DNA of 64,000 bases from Acanthamoeba castellanii str. Neff (Eukaryota > Discosea > Longamoebia > Acanthamoebidae): the NCBI RefSeq assembly GCF_000313135.1, contig NW_004457702.1:1046001-1110000 (forward strand), in the 5' to 3' direction. Both the position numbers and the translations under genes were made by a program. The notes under the pieces were generated by a model, which saw only the letters and a list, made by a program, of their open reading frames with translations, was not told the origin of the DNA and ran no database searches. Positions within the stretch are counted from its first letter, which is position 1. Every line of letters begins with the position of its first letter. Shown in pieces: positions 47,677-59,000 of the stretch.

Positions 47677-49279
47677 TCACTCGTAGCTGCCATCGTAGTT
47701 GTTGTCGGCGGGGGCGTCGTCTTCGTTGTGGTGATGGTGGTGTTCGCTGGCCTCCTCGGGTTCGTTATATGCCTCGGGCTCGGGATAGGCAGGTTCAGGC
47801 TCGGCCTCGGCTTCGACGACGGGCGGCTCGGGCAGGGGTGGTTCCTCGGGCTGGTCTTCGACGGGCTTGGGCGGCGCCCTGGAGGGTGCGCCCTGAGTGG
47901 CGATCACCTGCGCAGCGGCCTTGGCCAGCTTCACCTTCTCTCTACGCGATTGGATCGCATCCATCTGCTTCTCCAGCTGGCCATCAAATGTTAGTATGTG
48001 CGTGTGCGGTGGTGTGTGTGCGTGCGGTGGTGCGTGCGGTGCGTGTGGTGATGAGTACCTCATCGTTGCATTTCTGTTGGAGCTTGGCGTATTCCTTCTT
48101 GCGCCTTTGCGCGGCGGCGTGCATCTCGGACTCCTGCTTTTCCATGAGCTGCTCCTCTTCCTCGTGCTGGTCGGCAGCGGTCTTCTGCAGGTCGTCCTGA
48201 TGCTTGAGCGCCGCCTTCATCTCTTTCTTCGACTGCTGCTGCTGGAGGGCCAGCATCTCCTTCTCCTGCTTGCGCGCGAGCAGCTTGATCTGCTTCTTTC
48301 GCTTGAGCTCGTCGGGCTCCGACGGGTTGTTCTTCTCCTGAATCTTATCGGCCAGGTCCTCCACCTCCTCCTTGTGGTCGTACTCCTGCCTCCTCTTCTC
48401 ATCGGCATGCCTGTGCGCGCAACAGTGAGTACCTGCGTTTCAATGTAACAGCGCACTCGTGTAAGCGAGTTGGTGGAGCGCAGCGCGCACCTCCACTCCA
48501 GCTCGATCTCGTCTCTGACGTTCTTTCGCTTCTGGTTGCCTGCTTCGCGGGCGTGCTTGCGCCTCATGATCTGCTTCTGCTTCTGGTGGTTGATCCGCTG
48601 CTTCTCCTGCTCGTGGTCGTCCTGCTCCCTCTGGCTCTCGGCCCGGTTGTCCTCTTCCTGCCGTACCCTCGCCGCCCGTCTGGCCAGGTCGGCCGGCTCC
48701 GTCGCCACCCGCATGCCCACCTGGTGTTGCGTTCCATGACAGTACAGCGTCGGCGTAGGCGTCAATGACGCTGGCAGGCCAGGCGACCAAGTGTAGTGAG
48801 AGAGGGGAGGTGTGAGCGTACGGCGGTGATGGCGTTGAACCACCCGTCGAGCAGCATGGCGTTCTCCGCGGAGAAGAGGTAGGGTCCCTTCTGCGTGGTG
48901 AGCCTGAAGGCGTGCTCGTGGCCCGTCACGTACTCCTTCTCGATAAGGTAGCTTGTCACGTCCAGCACAACACTGGGTGCCTGTTCAGCCACAACACACA
49001 CAGCAAAATGATTGTCGGGGATGAACGAAGATCAGCGCAACCACGCCCCTGAGCAAAGAGATTGAGAGTTTGTTGCACCTTTACAACGTCTTCTTGCTTC
49101 TTGTAGATGGAGATGGCCCGCTCGCTGGGCCTGAGCACCAGGAACCGTCTATCCTTGACTCCCTACTCAGACGATGCCACTATTATGAGCTCACGCCCTT
49201 CGCAAAGAAGTTTACAAACGTTTACCTTGAAGGTGCGCGCATCACTTGAATGCAGAAGCCAGCCGGAATATTCGCTCAT
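47677..49279 (-). CDS. PH-domain protein with a long charged coiled coil
   Basis: Six exons (49279-49226, 49162-49079, 48980-48822, 48720-48491, 48410-48059, 47976-47677) give 392 residues in phase. Residues 1-105 are a PH domain (SGWLLHSSDARTFK, RRFLVLRPSERAISIYKK, and the end YLFSAENAMLLDGWFNAI). The middle 200 residues are an uninterrupted Glu/Lys/Gln-rich coiled coil. The C-terminus has a Pro/Glu-rich acidic region, five histidines and further acids. PH domains bind phosphoinositides or proteins, and the coiled coil should make dimers. The combination suggests a membrane-linked scaffold; no named family was recognised. The next gene lies 290 bases away. Confidence 0.85.
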
Positions 49280-49569
49280 GATTGAGGAGTCGTTGTTGAT
49301 CTACGCGTTGGTGCCCTGGTTTGTTCTTCTTCAGCTCGTTACGGCCGTGTTGTTGTGGAGAGAGGCGTTGGCCTTCCTTTTTCTGAACAATGCCCCAAAA
49401 TAAAATAAATAAAAATAATAAACAAAAGATGAGCTTCATGATGGGGAGCAGGGGAGAGAAGAGGCTTGATTTACTACGAGAACCTTGCCGTGTAGGCGAA
49501 CAAAATAAAATCATGAGAGCAGAGGACTGAATCGAAGGAGAGAGCCGTTTGGGGGGGAGGTGATTGTGT

Positions 49570-49935
49570 TTACATGCTGGCATAACTCTTGGCCAGTTTG
49601 TTCTTCTTGTTCTTGGTGTCTGATTTCTTCCGTCGCTCGTTCGTCGTACGTCGTTCGTCAACATCGTCCTCATCATCGAGATCTTTGTCGTCTTCCTCAT
49701 CATCGTCGTGTTCGTCGTGATCCGCAGATCCATCATCATCATCCCCCTCGTCATCCTTCTCCTCGTCATCGCCTTCCTCGGTGTCGATGTTGGGTTCGAC
49801 GTCGCGTTTGTCGTGCTGCAAATCGGTGGCAGTCTTATCGTGTGCCGTTCGGAAACCGATGACGAAGAAGGCCAGAGCCCAGATGAGAAGGGTGCCATAC
49901 AGCACCCACTTGGTACCCCTGGGATCGAACAGCAT
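49570..49935 (-). CDS. Small single-pass membrane protein with acidic tail
   Basis: A single exon of 121 residues with the ATG at 49933-49935. One hydrophobic helix (residues about 10-30, WVLYGTLLIWALAFFVIGF) is followed by a tail of more than 60 residues that is mostly Asp, Glu and Lys. The tail ends with basic KKNKKNK. The short N-terminus and helix suggest a membrane-anchored acidic protein. The side of the tail is not clear. I do not recognise a family. The simple-sequence tail makes homology searches weak, so the call rests on the open frame and the helix. Confidence 0.55.
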   Translation of the reverse strand: MLFDPRGTKWVLYGTLLIWALAFFVIGFRTAHDKTATDLQHDKRDVEPNIDTEEGDDEEKDDEGDDDDGSADHDEHDDDEEDDKDLDDEDDVDERRTTNERRKKSDTKNKKNKLAKSYASM

Positions 49936-50107
49936 CTTATCTTCTGTTGTTCAGATCTCTCTCTATGATCCGCCTGGCTCTTCCTCTTCGATCACCGACG
50001 ATGAAAGCAACAAAATAAAATAAAACAAAAATGCCAAAAACACCCAAAAAAAGGCCTATCCCTGCCTGCCACGTCAGCTAAACAAAATAAAAATTCTGTT
50101 CTGCCGG

Positions 50108-51247
50108 TCACTCCGGTTTGCAGGAGGTGAGGGTGTAGAGATAGAAGGTTCGGGCGAGGGTGGCGCCACCGGGTCCTCCGCTGCCGTCTCCGTTGCTGTT
50201 AGCATTGCTTCGGCCGCCACCGCCCTTCTTGCCCTCGCGACCGGCAGCCACGGTGGACCGATCGAAGGTGTCGGCCTGCACCTCCCAGTCCACGTCGTCG
50301 CTGATGTAGAAGTAGGGATTGGTGATGAAGCTGTCGTTCTTGGAGAAGATGAGGAACTTGGCGCCCGGCTTGAGCACTCGATACACCTCGCGCATCATCT
50401 GTTGGATCGTTTCGTTCGTTCCCTCCTCCGCCTCACCCGTTGACAACAGGGCATCTACAACACATTGCGGTCAGTTACTGATTGTGTGCGGCGTGCGTGT
50501 GTCGTGTGTGCGGCGTGTGTGTCGTATCGTCGTGTGCACACCTAGGCAGCCTTTGTCAAGGCAGAGATCGAATGAGTTGTCTTCTAGGGTCATGTTCTCG
50601 ACGCCCATGAGCTCGTAGGTGCATCGTGACAGCATTTCATCGATGTCCGGCGCAGCTCCGCCGCCGTGGCCGCTCTTGCCTGCCGCTCTTCGCTTCTTGT
50701 CGGCAGACGTCTGTCCGCGGCCCGATGGCTTTGTCGTCGACGCTGAAGCGGCAGCGCTGTAGGCTTCTCGCTGCCGTTCGCGCATCTTCTCCACGATGAG
50801 CTCGCAGTTGTCGATGTTGACCACCGTCACTCCCGTCGGCAGCTCCGGGTCGTTCACGATCTTCTCGCCCACCACCGAGTTGCCACAACCTGCACTTTCC
50901 GCAGCATATTTTTACATTTATATTTAGAGACATATTTTTAGTTAACTTATTTAAAAAATGTTACTAATTAATTGAAGATAAACATTAAATAATCAAATTA
51001 GGAATTATTTTAGATAAATAGATAAATTATCTAAAATAAGCTTATTATATAAATATTATTAATAAATATCGCAGTGCGTACCGATGTGAAGAATCCGTTG
51101 GCCCTCGGCTGGGAGATTGGCGACGAGGAAGGGTCGAATGTCGGGATAGAGGAGGTACCACTCGTAGGTGTCCACATAGCCCGGTCCGCCCTCACTGTAG
51201 AAATCGTCCCAGTAGTTCACACAAGAAGGTGTGCTCCGCTCCGCCAT
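50108..51247 (-). CDS. Methyltransferase of the METTL13/EEF1AKMT4 type
   Basis: Three exons (51247-51082, 50889-50542, 50454-50108) give 286 residues. The N-terminus NYWDDFYSEGGPGYVDTYEW is typical of eEF1A lysine methyltransferase-like proteins. Motif I is split by the first intron (ILHIG, then CGNSVVG), the acidic loop is VVNIDNC, and the motif IV region is DLCLDKGCL. A Gly/Lys/Ala-rich insert separates them. The family methylates eEF1A or related proteins using SAM; the exact target is not shown. The intron that splits motif I is about 190 bases and unusually AT-rich. The gene is divergent from TRAPPC5. Confidence 0.85.
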
Positions 51248-51317
51248 CTTTTGTTCTCTTGGCAGCAGTGCAAAAGAAACTCAAGAAAATACCAACATAA
51301 ATCATAAATCACAAAAC
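51248..51317. promoter_or_regulatory. 70-base divergent promoter gap
   Basis: Only 70 bases separate the ATG of the methyltransferase gene (minus strand) and the ATG of TRAPPC5 (plus strand). Promoter elements for both must lie here or in 5' coding sequence. It is AC/A-rich on the plus strand. Confidence 0.55.
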
Positions 51318-52308
51318 ATGAATTCAATCCAGAAGGAGATGAACAACGTGACCCAAACGGCAACCGAGTTCTTCACAGCCGCCAAAAAGACGCCCCTCAA
51401 CATTATCGATCGACCACTCAACAAGCCCAAGAAAGATGTACCTACCCCACCCCAGTCTTGAATTTACATAACATCCAGCCACATGGATTTATTTTATTCA
51501 TTTGGCATGCTGTCGTGTGGGGTGCAGGTGAGCTTGAGCGCCTATGCCTATTTGTTCTCTGAGTTGGTGCAATACGCCCAAACCAAGGTCACAAACATCT
51601 CCAAAGCCGAGGAGCGGTGCGTCTCGAAGGCTTCTCTTGTCTCCAGCTGCTCCTGTCAACTGGTCCTTGGCTGACACATCACAATGCACCCTGCACCCTG
51701 CACCCTGCTGCTGCTGGTGGTATGGGACAGGCTGTGGGAGGTGGGCTACCAGGTGGGTCTCCGAATGCTGGAGCTGCAGAGCTTCCGGGAGAAGAAGGTC
51801 AAGCGGGAGCTGGAGATCGTGGGCATCCTCGGCTTCATCTCGGTCAACGTGTGGAAGGCCCTCTTTGGCGAACGCGCCGACTCGCTCGAGCGAAGCACCG
51901 AACACGAGGACGAGTGTACGATCTCTCGCCTCGCTTCGCTTCTCTTCACTTCTTTGCTGTGACCGCTCACGCTCTTTTTTGCAGACATGATCAGAATAAG
52001 CGGCGACGTGCTGGTGAACAAGTATGTGTCCTTGCGAGACGGAGGCCTCAACACGGCCGCCTTCGTGGCCGGAGTGGTGAACGGCGTGCTCGATGCCGCC
52101 GAGTTTGTGCGCACACCCACTCACATCCATTCCTCTCTGCAATGCCTCATCACCGTCAGAGCTAATCGCTCATCTTTCTTCTCTTGCAAACCAACTACCA
52201 TCGCAGCCGTCCAAGGTGTCGGCGCACTACGTCAAGCCCAAGACAGTGATCCTGATCAAGTTCGAGCCCGAGGTCATCGCCCGCGAGAAGCGGCTCAAGG
52301 GAGCCTAA
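51318..52308 (+). CDS. TRAPPC5: TRAPP complex subunit 5 (Trs31 homolog)
   Basis: Five exons (51318-51437, 51528-51616, 51731-51915, 51985-52106, 52207-52308) give 205 residues. The Bet3-like fold is recognised by SAYAYLFSELVQYAQTKV, VGYQVGLRMLELQSFREKK, VWKALFGERADSLERS and the end TVILIKFEPEVIAREKR. TRAPPC5 is a core subunit of TRAPP, which activates Rab GTPases in ER-to-Golgi and Golgi traffic. The N-terminus has a short charged extension. The length fits the family. It is divergent from the methyltransferase gene. Confidence 0.95.
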
Positions 52309-52858
52309 AAGGGCGTTAGAATGCTGACGTGGCATACGTTGGTGTGTGAGAATGTGAAATATTTGCGATCAATTTCAAGATGGAAATTTCCGATTCCACA
52401 GAGTGCCTTGTGGTGTCGATGTGGGGCGGTGGTGCGTTTAGGTCGGATTTCGGTGGGCTGTGGGTCGACAACGGCCAAGAGGCACGAGCAGGGCTGGCCA
52501 GTAGTGGATGTTCGAGAGGCCAACCAGTACGTTCACACAGGACTCCGACCGTCAAGCACCCCAACAACACGCGTATTGCGAGAGCCAACAACAGCCAACT
52601 CTTCTCCAGCCCCGAGCCGAAGCAACCTTTTCCCTTCACGAGCGGTACGCCGAACTGAGCTCCTTCGTGTGAGACATCCGGTTCTGCGGATGTGGGTGTG
52701 GCTTGAGCCCCAGCCCAAGCGGCTTACTCACTGCATTGGCCCATAGAAGGTAACAACCACTCCACTCTACTCTGCGCAGCGCAGCACACGACAAGCAGGC
52801 GAACCAACTAGTCCAGGCTAGGCTCCTAGAACCAAGCAAGGCCAAGTAAGTAGAGAAG
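52309..52858. other. Intergenic region, no gene seen
   Basis: It lies between TRAPPC5 and the FYVE membrane protein, both on the plus strand. A plus-strand frame (52321-52746) has no motif and odd composition. The last 60 bases look like a 5' leader. Confidence 0.5.
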
Positions 52859-54109
52859 ATGACGATGACCGACTTGGGCGTGGAATGTGTGGTCGGGCTA
52901 TGCATGGCGGCGGCCATCTGGTGGGTCGCGCGTAGGAGGTGTCGCTCCCACACGGAGGAGCCCAAGACGCGCCTCGACTCGGCCGACCCGGCCAAGGTCA
53001 TGGCCCTCGCCGACGACGCCGCAGCCGCCGCCCACGACGCGCTCCTGGCCGAGTGCGACAGCACCAGCGAAGCCGACGATGACGACAGCAGCGTGCATTC
53101 TCTAGACGAGCAACCTCCTCAACCTCCTCAACACCAACACGAAGACTCGCCGTTGAACAAGGAGGAAGATGATGATGAAGATGAAGATGACGACGACGAT
53201 GAAGCGGCTGAGACGGACGTGACCGAGCATGATGATGGCGGCGACGAAGAGGTCGAGGACGAAGATGACGAAGACGACAACAACGAAGATAGACCCTTGA
53301 TAGACGAGAAGATGATGGAGGAGACGATGGCGCGGGCGATGGCGATGGCGGCCAACATGGGCGTCAACATGTCCGAGAGCTTCATGGCCATGGAAGAGTT
53401 CCTGGTGCTCGATACGCCTCAGCCCGCCGCCGCCATCGAGGAGGAGCGCATGCGGATGGAGGACCCCGCCTCGTTCGTCCACCTCGACGATGCCGGCATC
53501 GACGACAACAGCGACGACAACGACAACGAGCATGAAGGGGAGGACGAAGAGGAAGAAGAGAACGAGGAGGAGGAGGAAGAGATGGAGAAGGAGAAGTCGG
53601 TGGGTGGCGAGGGCGAGCGTGAGCCGTCGTCGCAGGGTTTGATGTCGGCGTTCTGGGCCAAGTGCGAGTACAAGGACGAGTGCAACCTGTGCCACTCGCC
53701 CTTCTCCTTCCTCGTCAGAAGGGTACCGCCCCGTCGCCCCCTTCCCCCCCTCTCCCTCTCTGTTCTCTCACTTGTCCGCCCTCCCTCGCAGCACCACTGC
53801 CGCAAGTGCTGCGCCTCAGTCTGTAGCGGGTACGACGCACTGCAACGCGCTGCTGCGATGACGATGACGATGACGATGCTGTGTCCTGATGATGTGGATA
53901 TGGAACGCAGGTGTTCGTCGAACAGCGCGGCGTTGGAGGAGTTCGGCGGCAGCGTGGAGCGGGTGTGCGACCGCTGCTGGGCCTCGGTGCAGATGGCGGC
54001 CGCCGACGATCGCCACCAGGAGGAGGACCACGACGCCGATGACCAGCAGGACTCCGACGACGACGGCGGCGAAGATGACAACGAGGCGGAGAAGGCGCTC
54101 TCCTCCTGA
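52859..54109 (+). CDS. Membrane-anchored FYVE zinc-finger protein with a long acidic linker
   Basis: Three exons (52859-53722, 53792-53829, 53911-54109) give 366 residues. A hydrophobic helix near the N-terminus (CVVGLCMAAAIWWVARRR) is a likely signal anchor. A linker of about 200 residues is mainly Asp and Glu. The FYVE finger is complete: CNLCHSPF, RRHHCRKCCASVC, SGCSS and RVCDRC. The basic RRHHCRKC core is typical for binding phosphatidylinositol-3-phosphate on endosomes. The last part is acidic again. A transmembrane FYVE protein with so long an acidic linker is unusual. The FYVE is split across all three exons. Confidence 0.88.
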   Translation: MTMTDLGVECVVGLCMAAAIWWVARRRCRSHTEEPKTRLDSADPAKVMALADDAAAAAHDALLAECDSTSEADDDDSSVHSLDEQPPQPPQHQHEDSPLNKEEDDDEDEDDDDDEAAETDVTEHDDGGDEEVEDEDDEDDNNEDRPLIDEKMMEETMARAMAMAANMGVNMSESFMAMEEFLVLDTPQPAAAIEEERMRMEDPASFVHLDDAGIDDNSDDNDNEHEGEDEEEEENEEEEEEMEKEKSVGGEGEREPSSQGLMSAFWAKCEYKDECNLCHSPFSFLVRRVPPRRPLPPLSLSVLSLVRPPSQHHCRKCCASVCSGYDALQRAAAMTMTMTMLCPDDVDMERRCSSNSAALEEFGGSVERVCDRCWASVQMAAADDRHQEEDHDADDQQDSDDDGGEDDNEAEKALSS

Positions 54110-54296
54110 ACGAAGCCACTGCGTGCGGCAGCCGAGCCTGGTGCATCACCAACAACTCACCAACCACCACCATCATCAACAACAATACGACCACTACCAC
54201 ACGACCGCGAGAAGAAGAGCTTCCACCTCCCATAATAAAGGGGACCACGGGTAGTTGGTAATTGAATTGATGACGAGTGGGAAGGCCGCATCTGAT

Positions 54297-55891
54297 CTAT
54301 TGGGTGAGTTCGCGGTAGAGCTCGGTTCGGCGTTCGAGGTGGATGGGGTCGCGGTCCCGCGACTCTTGGTAGTCGGCCCGCTTCGGTTCGATGTCAGTGA
54401 ACAGCAGCTCGCCGCTCTCCTCGCCCGCCTTGCACGCGCAGTCCCTGCACAGCGGTGCGTCAAGTCAACACGCTCCCTGGGAGACCATAGTAGTAGTAGT
54501 GTTTCATCGTCGTACCCGTTGGGCGTCACCACAGAGCTCAGCCCGCAGAAACGCGATCCGTTCTCCTCGCCGGCTCGGTTGACGTAGGCCACGAAGAGCT
54601 GTGTTTGGAGGAGGTGGTGGTGGTGATGATGATGGTAATGATAATTATGAGGTGTTGATGACAAAACACGCACAAGATTTATACCTTGTTCTCAAAGGCG
54701 CGCGCTCGGACGGTCACCTCCGGCGCAAAGCTGGTCATGCACGCGGTGGGCACCAGGATGAGGTCGGCTCCGCGCAGCATCAGCACGCGCGAGGGCTCGG
54801 GGAACTCCACGTCTGCCCCCCCCCCAAGCCACCCATGCATGCCACGGTCAGCAAGTTGTTGTTGTTGTTGTTGTTGTTGGGTGCCCACGCCACCAGCCAC
54901 GTACCCCAGCAAATGAGCAGGCCCACGGACACCTCTGGTGCGCACAAGCACGATGCACGCACACGCACCACCGCACACGCACCACCGCACACGCACCACC
55001 GCACACGCACACGCACAACCGCACGCGCGAGCGAAGTGGTTAGGGCATCGCTCCCAACACATAAGAGTCAATAAAAGTTGGCTGCAGGAGCCCTGCAAAC
55101 AGAGGAACGCGAACCGCCGATCTTGACCACGGGCGCAAGGCTGCTCCCGGGCGTGAAGTACTTCTTTTCGTAGGGACCCCACAGGTGCGTCTTCCTGTAG
55201 TCCACACAACCACCATCAGCACCATCAGTACCATCAGCAGCAGCACGTGTAAAAGAAGACATAACAACTGTACCGGTAGTTGAGGAGGACCTCGCCCTCG
55301 GCGCTGATGAAGATGGCCGAGTTGTAGTAGGTAGTGGTGGTCTGGTCGTTGTCCACCGCCTTCTCCGGGTAGCCAAACACGAGGTGCACTCTGTTGGCCT
55401 TGGCCAGCTCTGCCATGACCTGCCACCCGCCGCCACACGCACCACCCGTTCACAGCACGTACACGCAAGACATGCTTTTCTACACTGTTACGTATAGTGT
55501 TGGCAACCTTGATGGAAGGGCCGTCGACCGGCTCGGCATCACGGTGAAGGACGTCGCCCACGTTGTAGCCCGTCAAGAACAGCTGTGTGCGAAAGGATGT
55601 CAAAGATATGCAATAAAAGATGAAAGATGAACGATGAGATTACAATTTTGGGGGGGGGGAGAGTACCTCAGGAAAGCAAAGAAGGAGCGGCACAGCCGCA
55701 GAAGAGGAGGTGCAGTGAGTGGCCGCGGCCTTGGCCACCACCTGCGCCGCGTTGGCCAGGTTGGTGGCCTTGTCGTCCGCTCCGCCGCACTGCAGTGACC
55801 ACCCACTTTCAGGTCAGGCGGGCGTCTCCATCTACCAACCAACGAGGCGAGGTGGGCAGTGGCATGCCTGATAAAGCCCCAGGCGCAGCAT
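54297..55891 (-). CDS. Carbon-nitrogen hydrolase (nitrilase superfamily)
   Basis: Nine exons (55891-55868, 55789-55667, 55582-55508, 55419-55274, 55194-55115, 54934-54905, 54812-54685, 54598-54516, 54444-54297) sum to 278 codons. The catalytic Glu is in LLLCFPELFLTGYN, the Lys is in RKTHLWGPYEK, and the Cys is in LLICWDVEFPE. These hydrolyse amides or nitriles in the cytosol; the substrate is unknown. Exon 1 is 24 bases and its intron starts with GC. The catalytic cysteine is in a 30-base exon. The length is normal for amidases of this family. Confidence 0.9.
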
Positions 55892-56000
55892 GACGGTCGT
55901 GTGGGGTGGCGAGTACAACCTGGTCGGCCTTTCTTGCTTCTAACGGCGAAAATAGGAGTTACATGTCTTGAAGCTGTTGTCGCTGTGTGGGTGCTGGGAT

Positions 56001-59000
56001 TCAGAGCTTGTCCACAAGGTCGTCGAGGGAGGGGATCTCCTCCTTGAGGCCCTTGCGTCGTCGCACGCCGAGCACCAGCTGTCCCGCGCGGCTGCTTGGG
56101 TCGCGTGGATCTCCCTCCACCAGCTGCCAGTGGTCGAACACGAATTGCACGTTGGCGCCTCCTTCACTCCACACACACCACACAGGCACACCGCACACGC
56201 ACGCATCAGCGCAAACATGTTGCAGGGGGGGACTGCAACGGTAATGGACTGGGTTGCATACGCACCAGTGGCCTCGCGGAGAGCAGCCCAGAAGCCCAAT
56301 GACTCGGCCACCGGCAGGTACGCCACTATCGCGTGCTTTGGCTCATTGTGGTCGGTGGTCAGGCCGCCAGTGCTGTCGTTGACGTTGGTGCGGCGGTCCG
56401 GATGAGGCGAGAGAACTTGGCCGCGCCGTTGGGCGATGAGGGCGCACGCGGCGTCGATGTTGGCCTCGTTCGCGCGAGCCTCGATCAGATAGACGGGCTC
56501 CATGAGCCGCGGCTGCGCGGCCATTAGCGCGGCCCACACCCCGCGACGAGCCGTTGGTATTATCTGACCGGCGCCTCTTCGCCTGGCATCGGGGTGCAGG
56601 GTGGTGTCCACCAGGTTGAAGCGCACGCCGCGTACGGGCTCGCCGCACAAGACGCCCTCCTGCGTTGCGAAGTTGAACCCTGACACGACGGCGCTCTTCA
56701 CCTCGTGACGGTACGGGTAGCAGTACCGGCCGGTGTCCAGCACCATGTCGAACAGCGCATTGGGACCCCTTTCGTTCGGTCCCCAGCCCCACATCTGCCT
56801 TGAGTCCTGATTATTGGATTGCGTTACTACTGTAGTTTCCGTGTGCGTGTGCGTGTGCGTGTGTGTGCGGGCGCGCGCATGTGCAAGTGTAAAAACTACT
56901 ACCAAAGCGAAAGGAGCAGCGCACCACGACGTTCCAGGTGTAGAGCTGGCGGCTGAGAATGTGCGGATCTGCAGACGGATCGACGTCATGGGTGTCGATG
57001 GCGTCGGCCAGACCCGGCGGGAGGGGCTCCGCGGTCATGTACAGTCGGTTGTTTTTGTTGGGCGACTTGGTGAGGCACACCTGGCTCGACGGGGCGGTCA
57101 CGGTCTCTCGCAGGGAGACCGCCGGTGCCGAGTGCGAAGTGAACTCGACCCCCAGCGAGGCAAGATATGTGGTCGCCCGGCCCACGAGGAGCTCTAGGGG
57201 CTGCGTGCCCGCGCCGCAGATCACCAGCCCCTCGTCAGCGTATTCGTCCAGCCAACACTGGCCACCGAGGCATGTTCCCGAGAGCCGGCGCAAGGCAGCG
57301 GTGATATCTCTAGGCAACGAGGTTGTGTTCTGTGGTGTGGGCGTGGGCGTGTGCGTGTGCGTGTGCGTGTGCGTGTGCGTGTGCGTGTGCGTGTGCGTGT
57401 GCGTGAGTGTGTGCGTGGTTAGTATGTGCCCGGCCCTCCTCAAGATTGTCGTGTGTGTACCTTTAACTGAAGCGCTGTCCCTATGACGAAAGAAGGTCTC
57501 AGTATAGGCCTGAAGCTGTGCTTGAGCGTGATATCGCTCGAGGTGATGGTGCCGGAGTCGAAGAAGCAGTCGTCTGGAAGGATCACAATGTCGCCTGCCG
57601 TGGCAGCATCCACGGGCTCGAAGCGACCGTGCACGACAGCGTATAGGCCCGCCACCGACCCCAGCTTGCTCTCGGGCTGAGCGGCATAGTTAGCTCCTTG
57701 CGCCCAAACAATATAGTGCTTCCAAGAGCCTAAGCAGGACGCACCCTGTCCCAGTAGAATCGGTTGTGTGATGAAGCCAAGACGCGCACCTGCCGCCCCG
57801 GCACGACGGTGCCTGCGAACACGCGACCCAAAGCGTAGAAGGTTCGCTCCTTGGCGTCGTGCCCCGGAGATAGCACAAGCTTGGCAATGTGCAGCATCAG
57901 CGGTCCTGCGTGGACGACGTGTGTCGAGTGTGATGTGTGATGTGTGTTATTAGTCAGCATTATTCGTGCGCCTACTCGCACGTACCGTCTTCGTCACAGC
58001 GCGCGATGGCCATGGAGCATTCGTCGTCCGCTGAGCCCGCGTACAGTACCTCCGCGCGGTACACTTGGGCCTCCATAGGCGATGGCAAATGCTCAGCGAT
58101 CGTCTTCACCAACGCCTGACCAATGTCACGCCAAAGATGAGTAAAAGTACTCAGGAAGGCCGAGGCAACCTTATGGTAGGAGCAGACTTACACCGGGTAG
58201 CGGAAGAAGCGTGGCCATTGTGCTCTTCATCACTTCCGTGGCATCAGAGATGTGGTCGTAGCCGTCGAGTTTGATGTCCAGCTGGCGGAGGTGTGTCTTG
58301 CGGAATCGACGCTTATCGGACCCGCCCAGGCATCCGCGGATGATCTTGTAGATGGGTTCCAGCACGAACCGACAAAAGCCGCGGCGCAGCTTCTTACCCG
58401 TCGTGTGGCATACACTGGTCGTAAGCCTGTTGATGTGCTCACTGGTCGTGAGTGTTTTGAAACAACACAACCAACACACTTGGCGCCAAGTGAATCGCAG
58501 ATCGCACCATGTCTTCGTGTCGGGGTCATAGAAGTGGTCACCCCACAGACGCTTTGTGATTTGCGCCGCCTCGCCTTCACCGCCAAGTGCCTTCCGGAGC
58601 CTCTCGGCGAATGTGTGCAGTGTGAAGCCCCTGATAACAAAAACGTGAGCATCGGACGGTGATGACGCGGCTCGGGGAGAGAGTGCTTGGGCGCACCAGC
58701 CATGGAGACCCGAGGCGAACACGACCGAGCCTTCGTCTGGTCGCGCCAGCGAGTCGCTCATGCCTTCGGATCGCAGGGTGGAGACCAGGCCGTTGAACGC
58801 CGCAACGATCGCACACAAACGTTCGTACAGAGCCTCGGGCTTCTGCAAGTGGATGTCTTACTTAGTTTCTTACTTGCTGGTGTTGTGTGCTGTGTGTATT
58901 CACCAGTTTGTGCTCCAGTATGGCTTGGTCGAGCTTGCTTATTACGAGCACCGGCTTCACTCTCTCCGACAGCGCATACCGCAGCGCCGTCTCGGTGAGG

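Noticed and set aside
53102..53695. Leu/Val-rich minus-strand ORF resembling a membrane protein
   Set aside because: Antisense of the Asp/Glu-rich linker of the FYVE protein.
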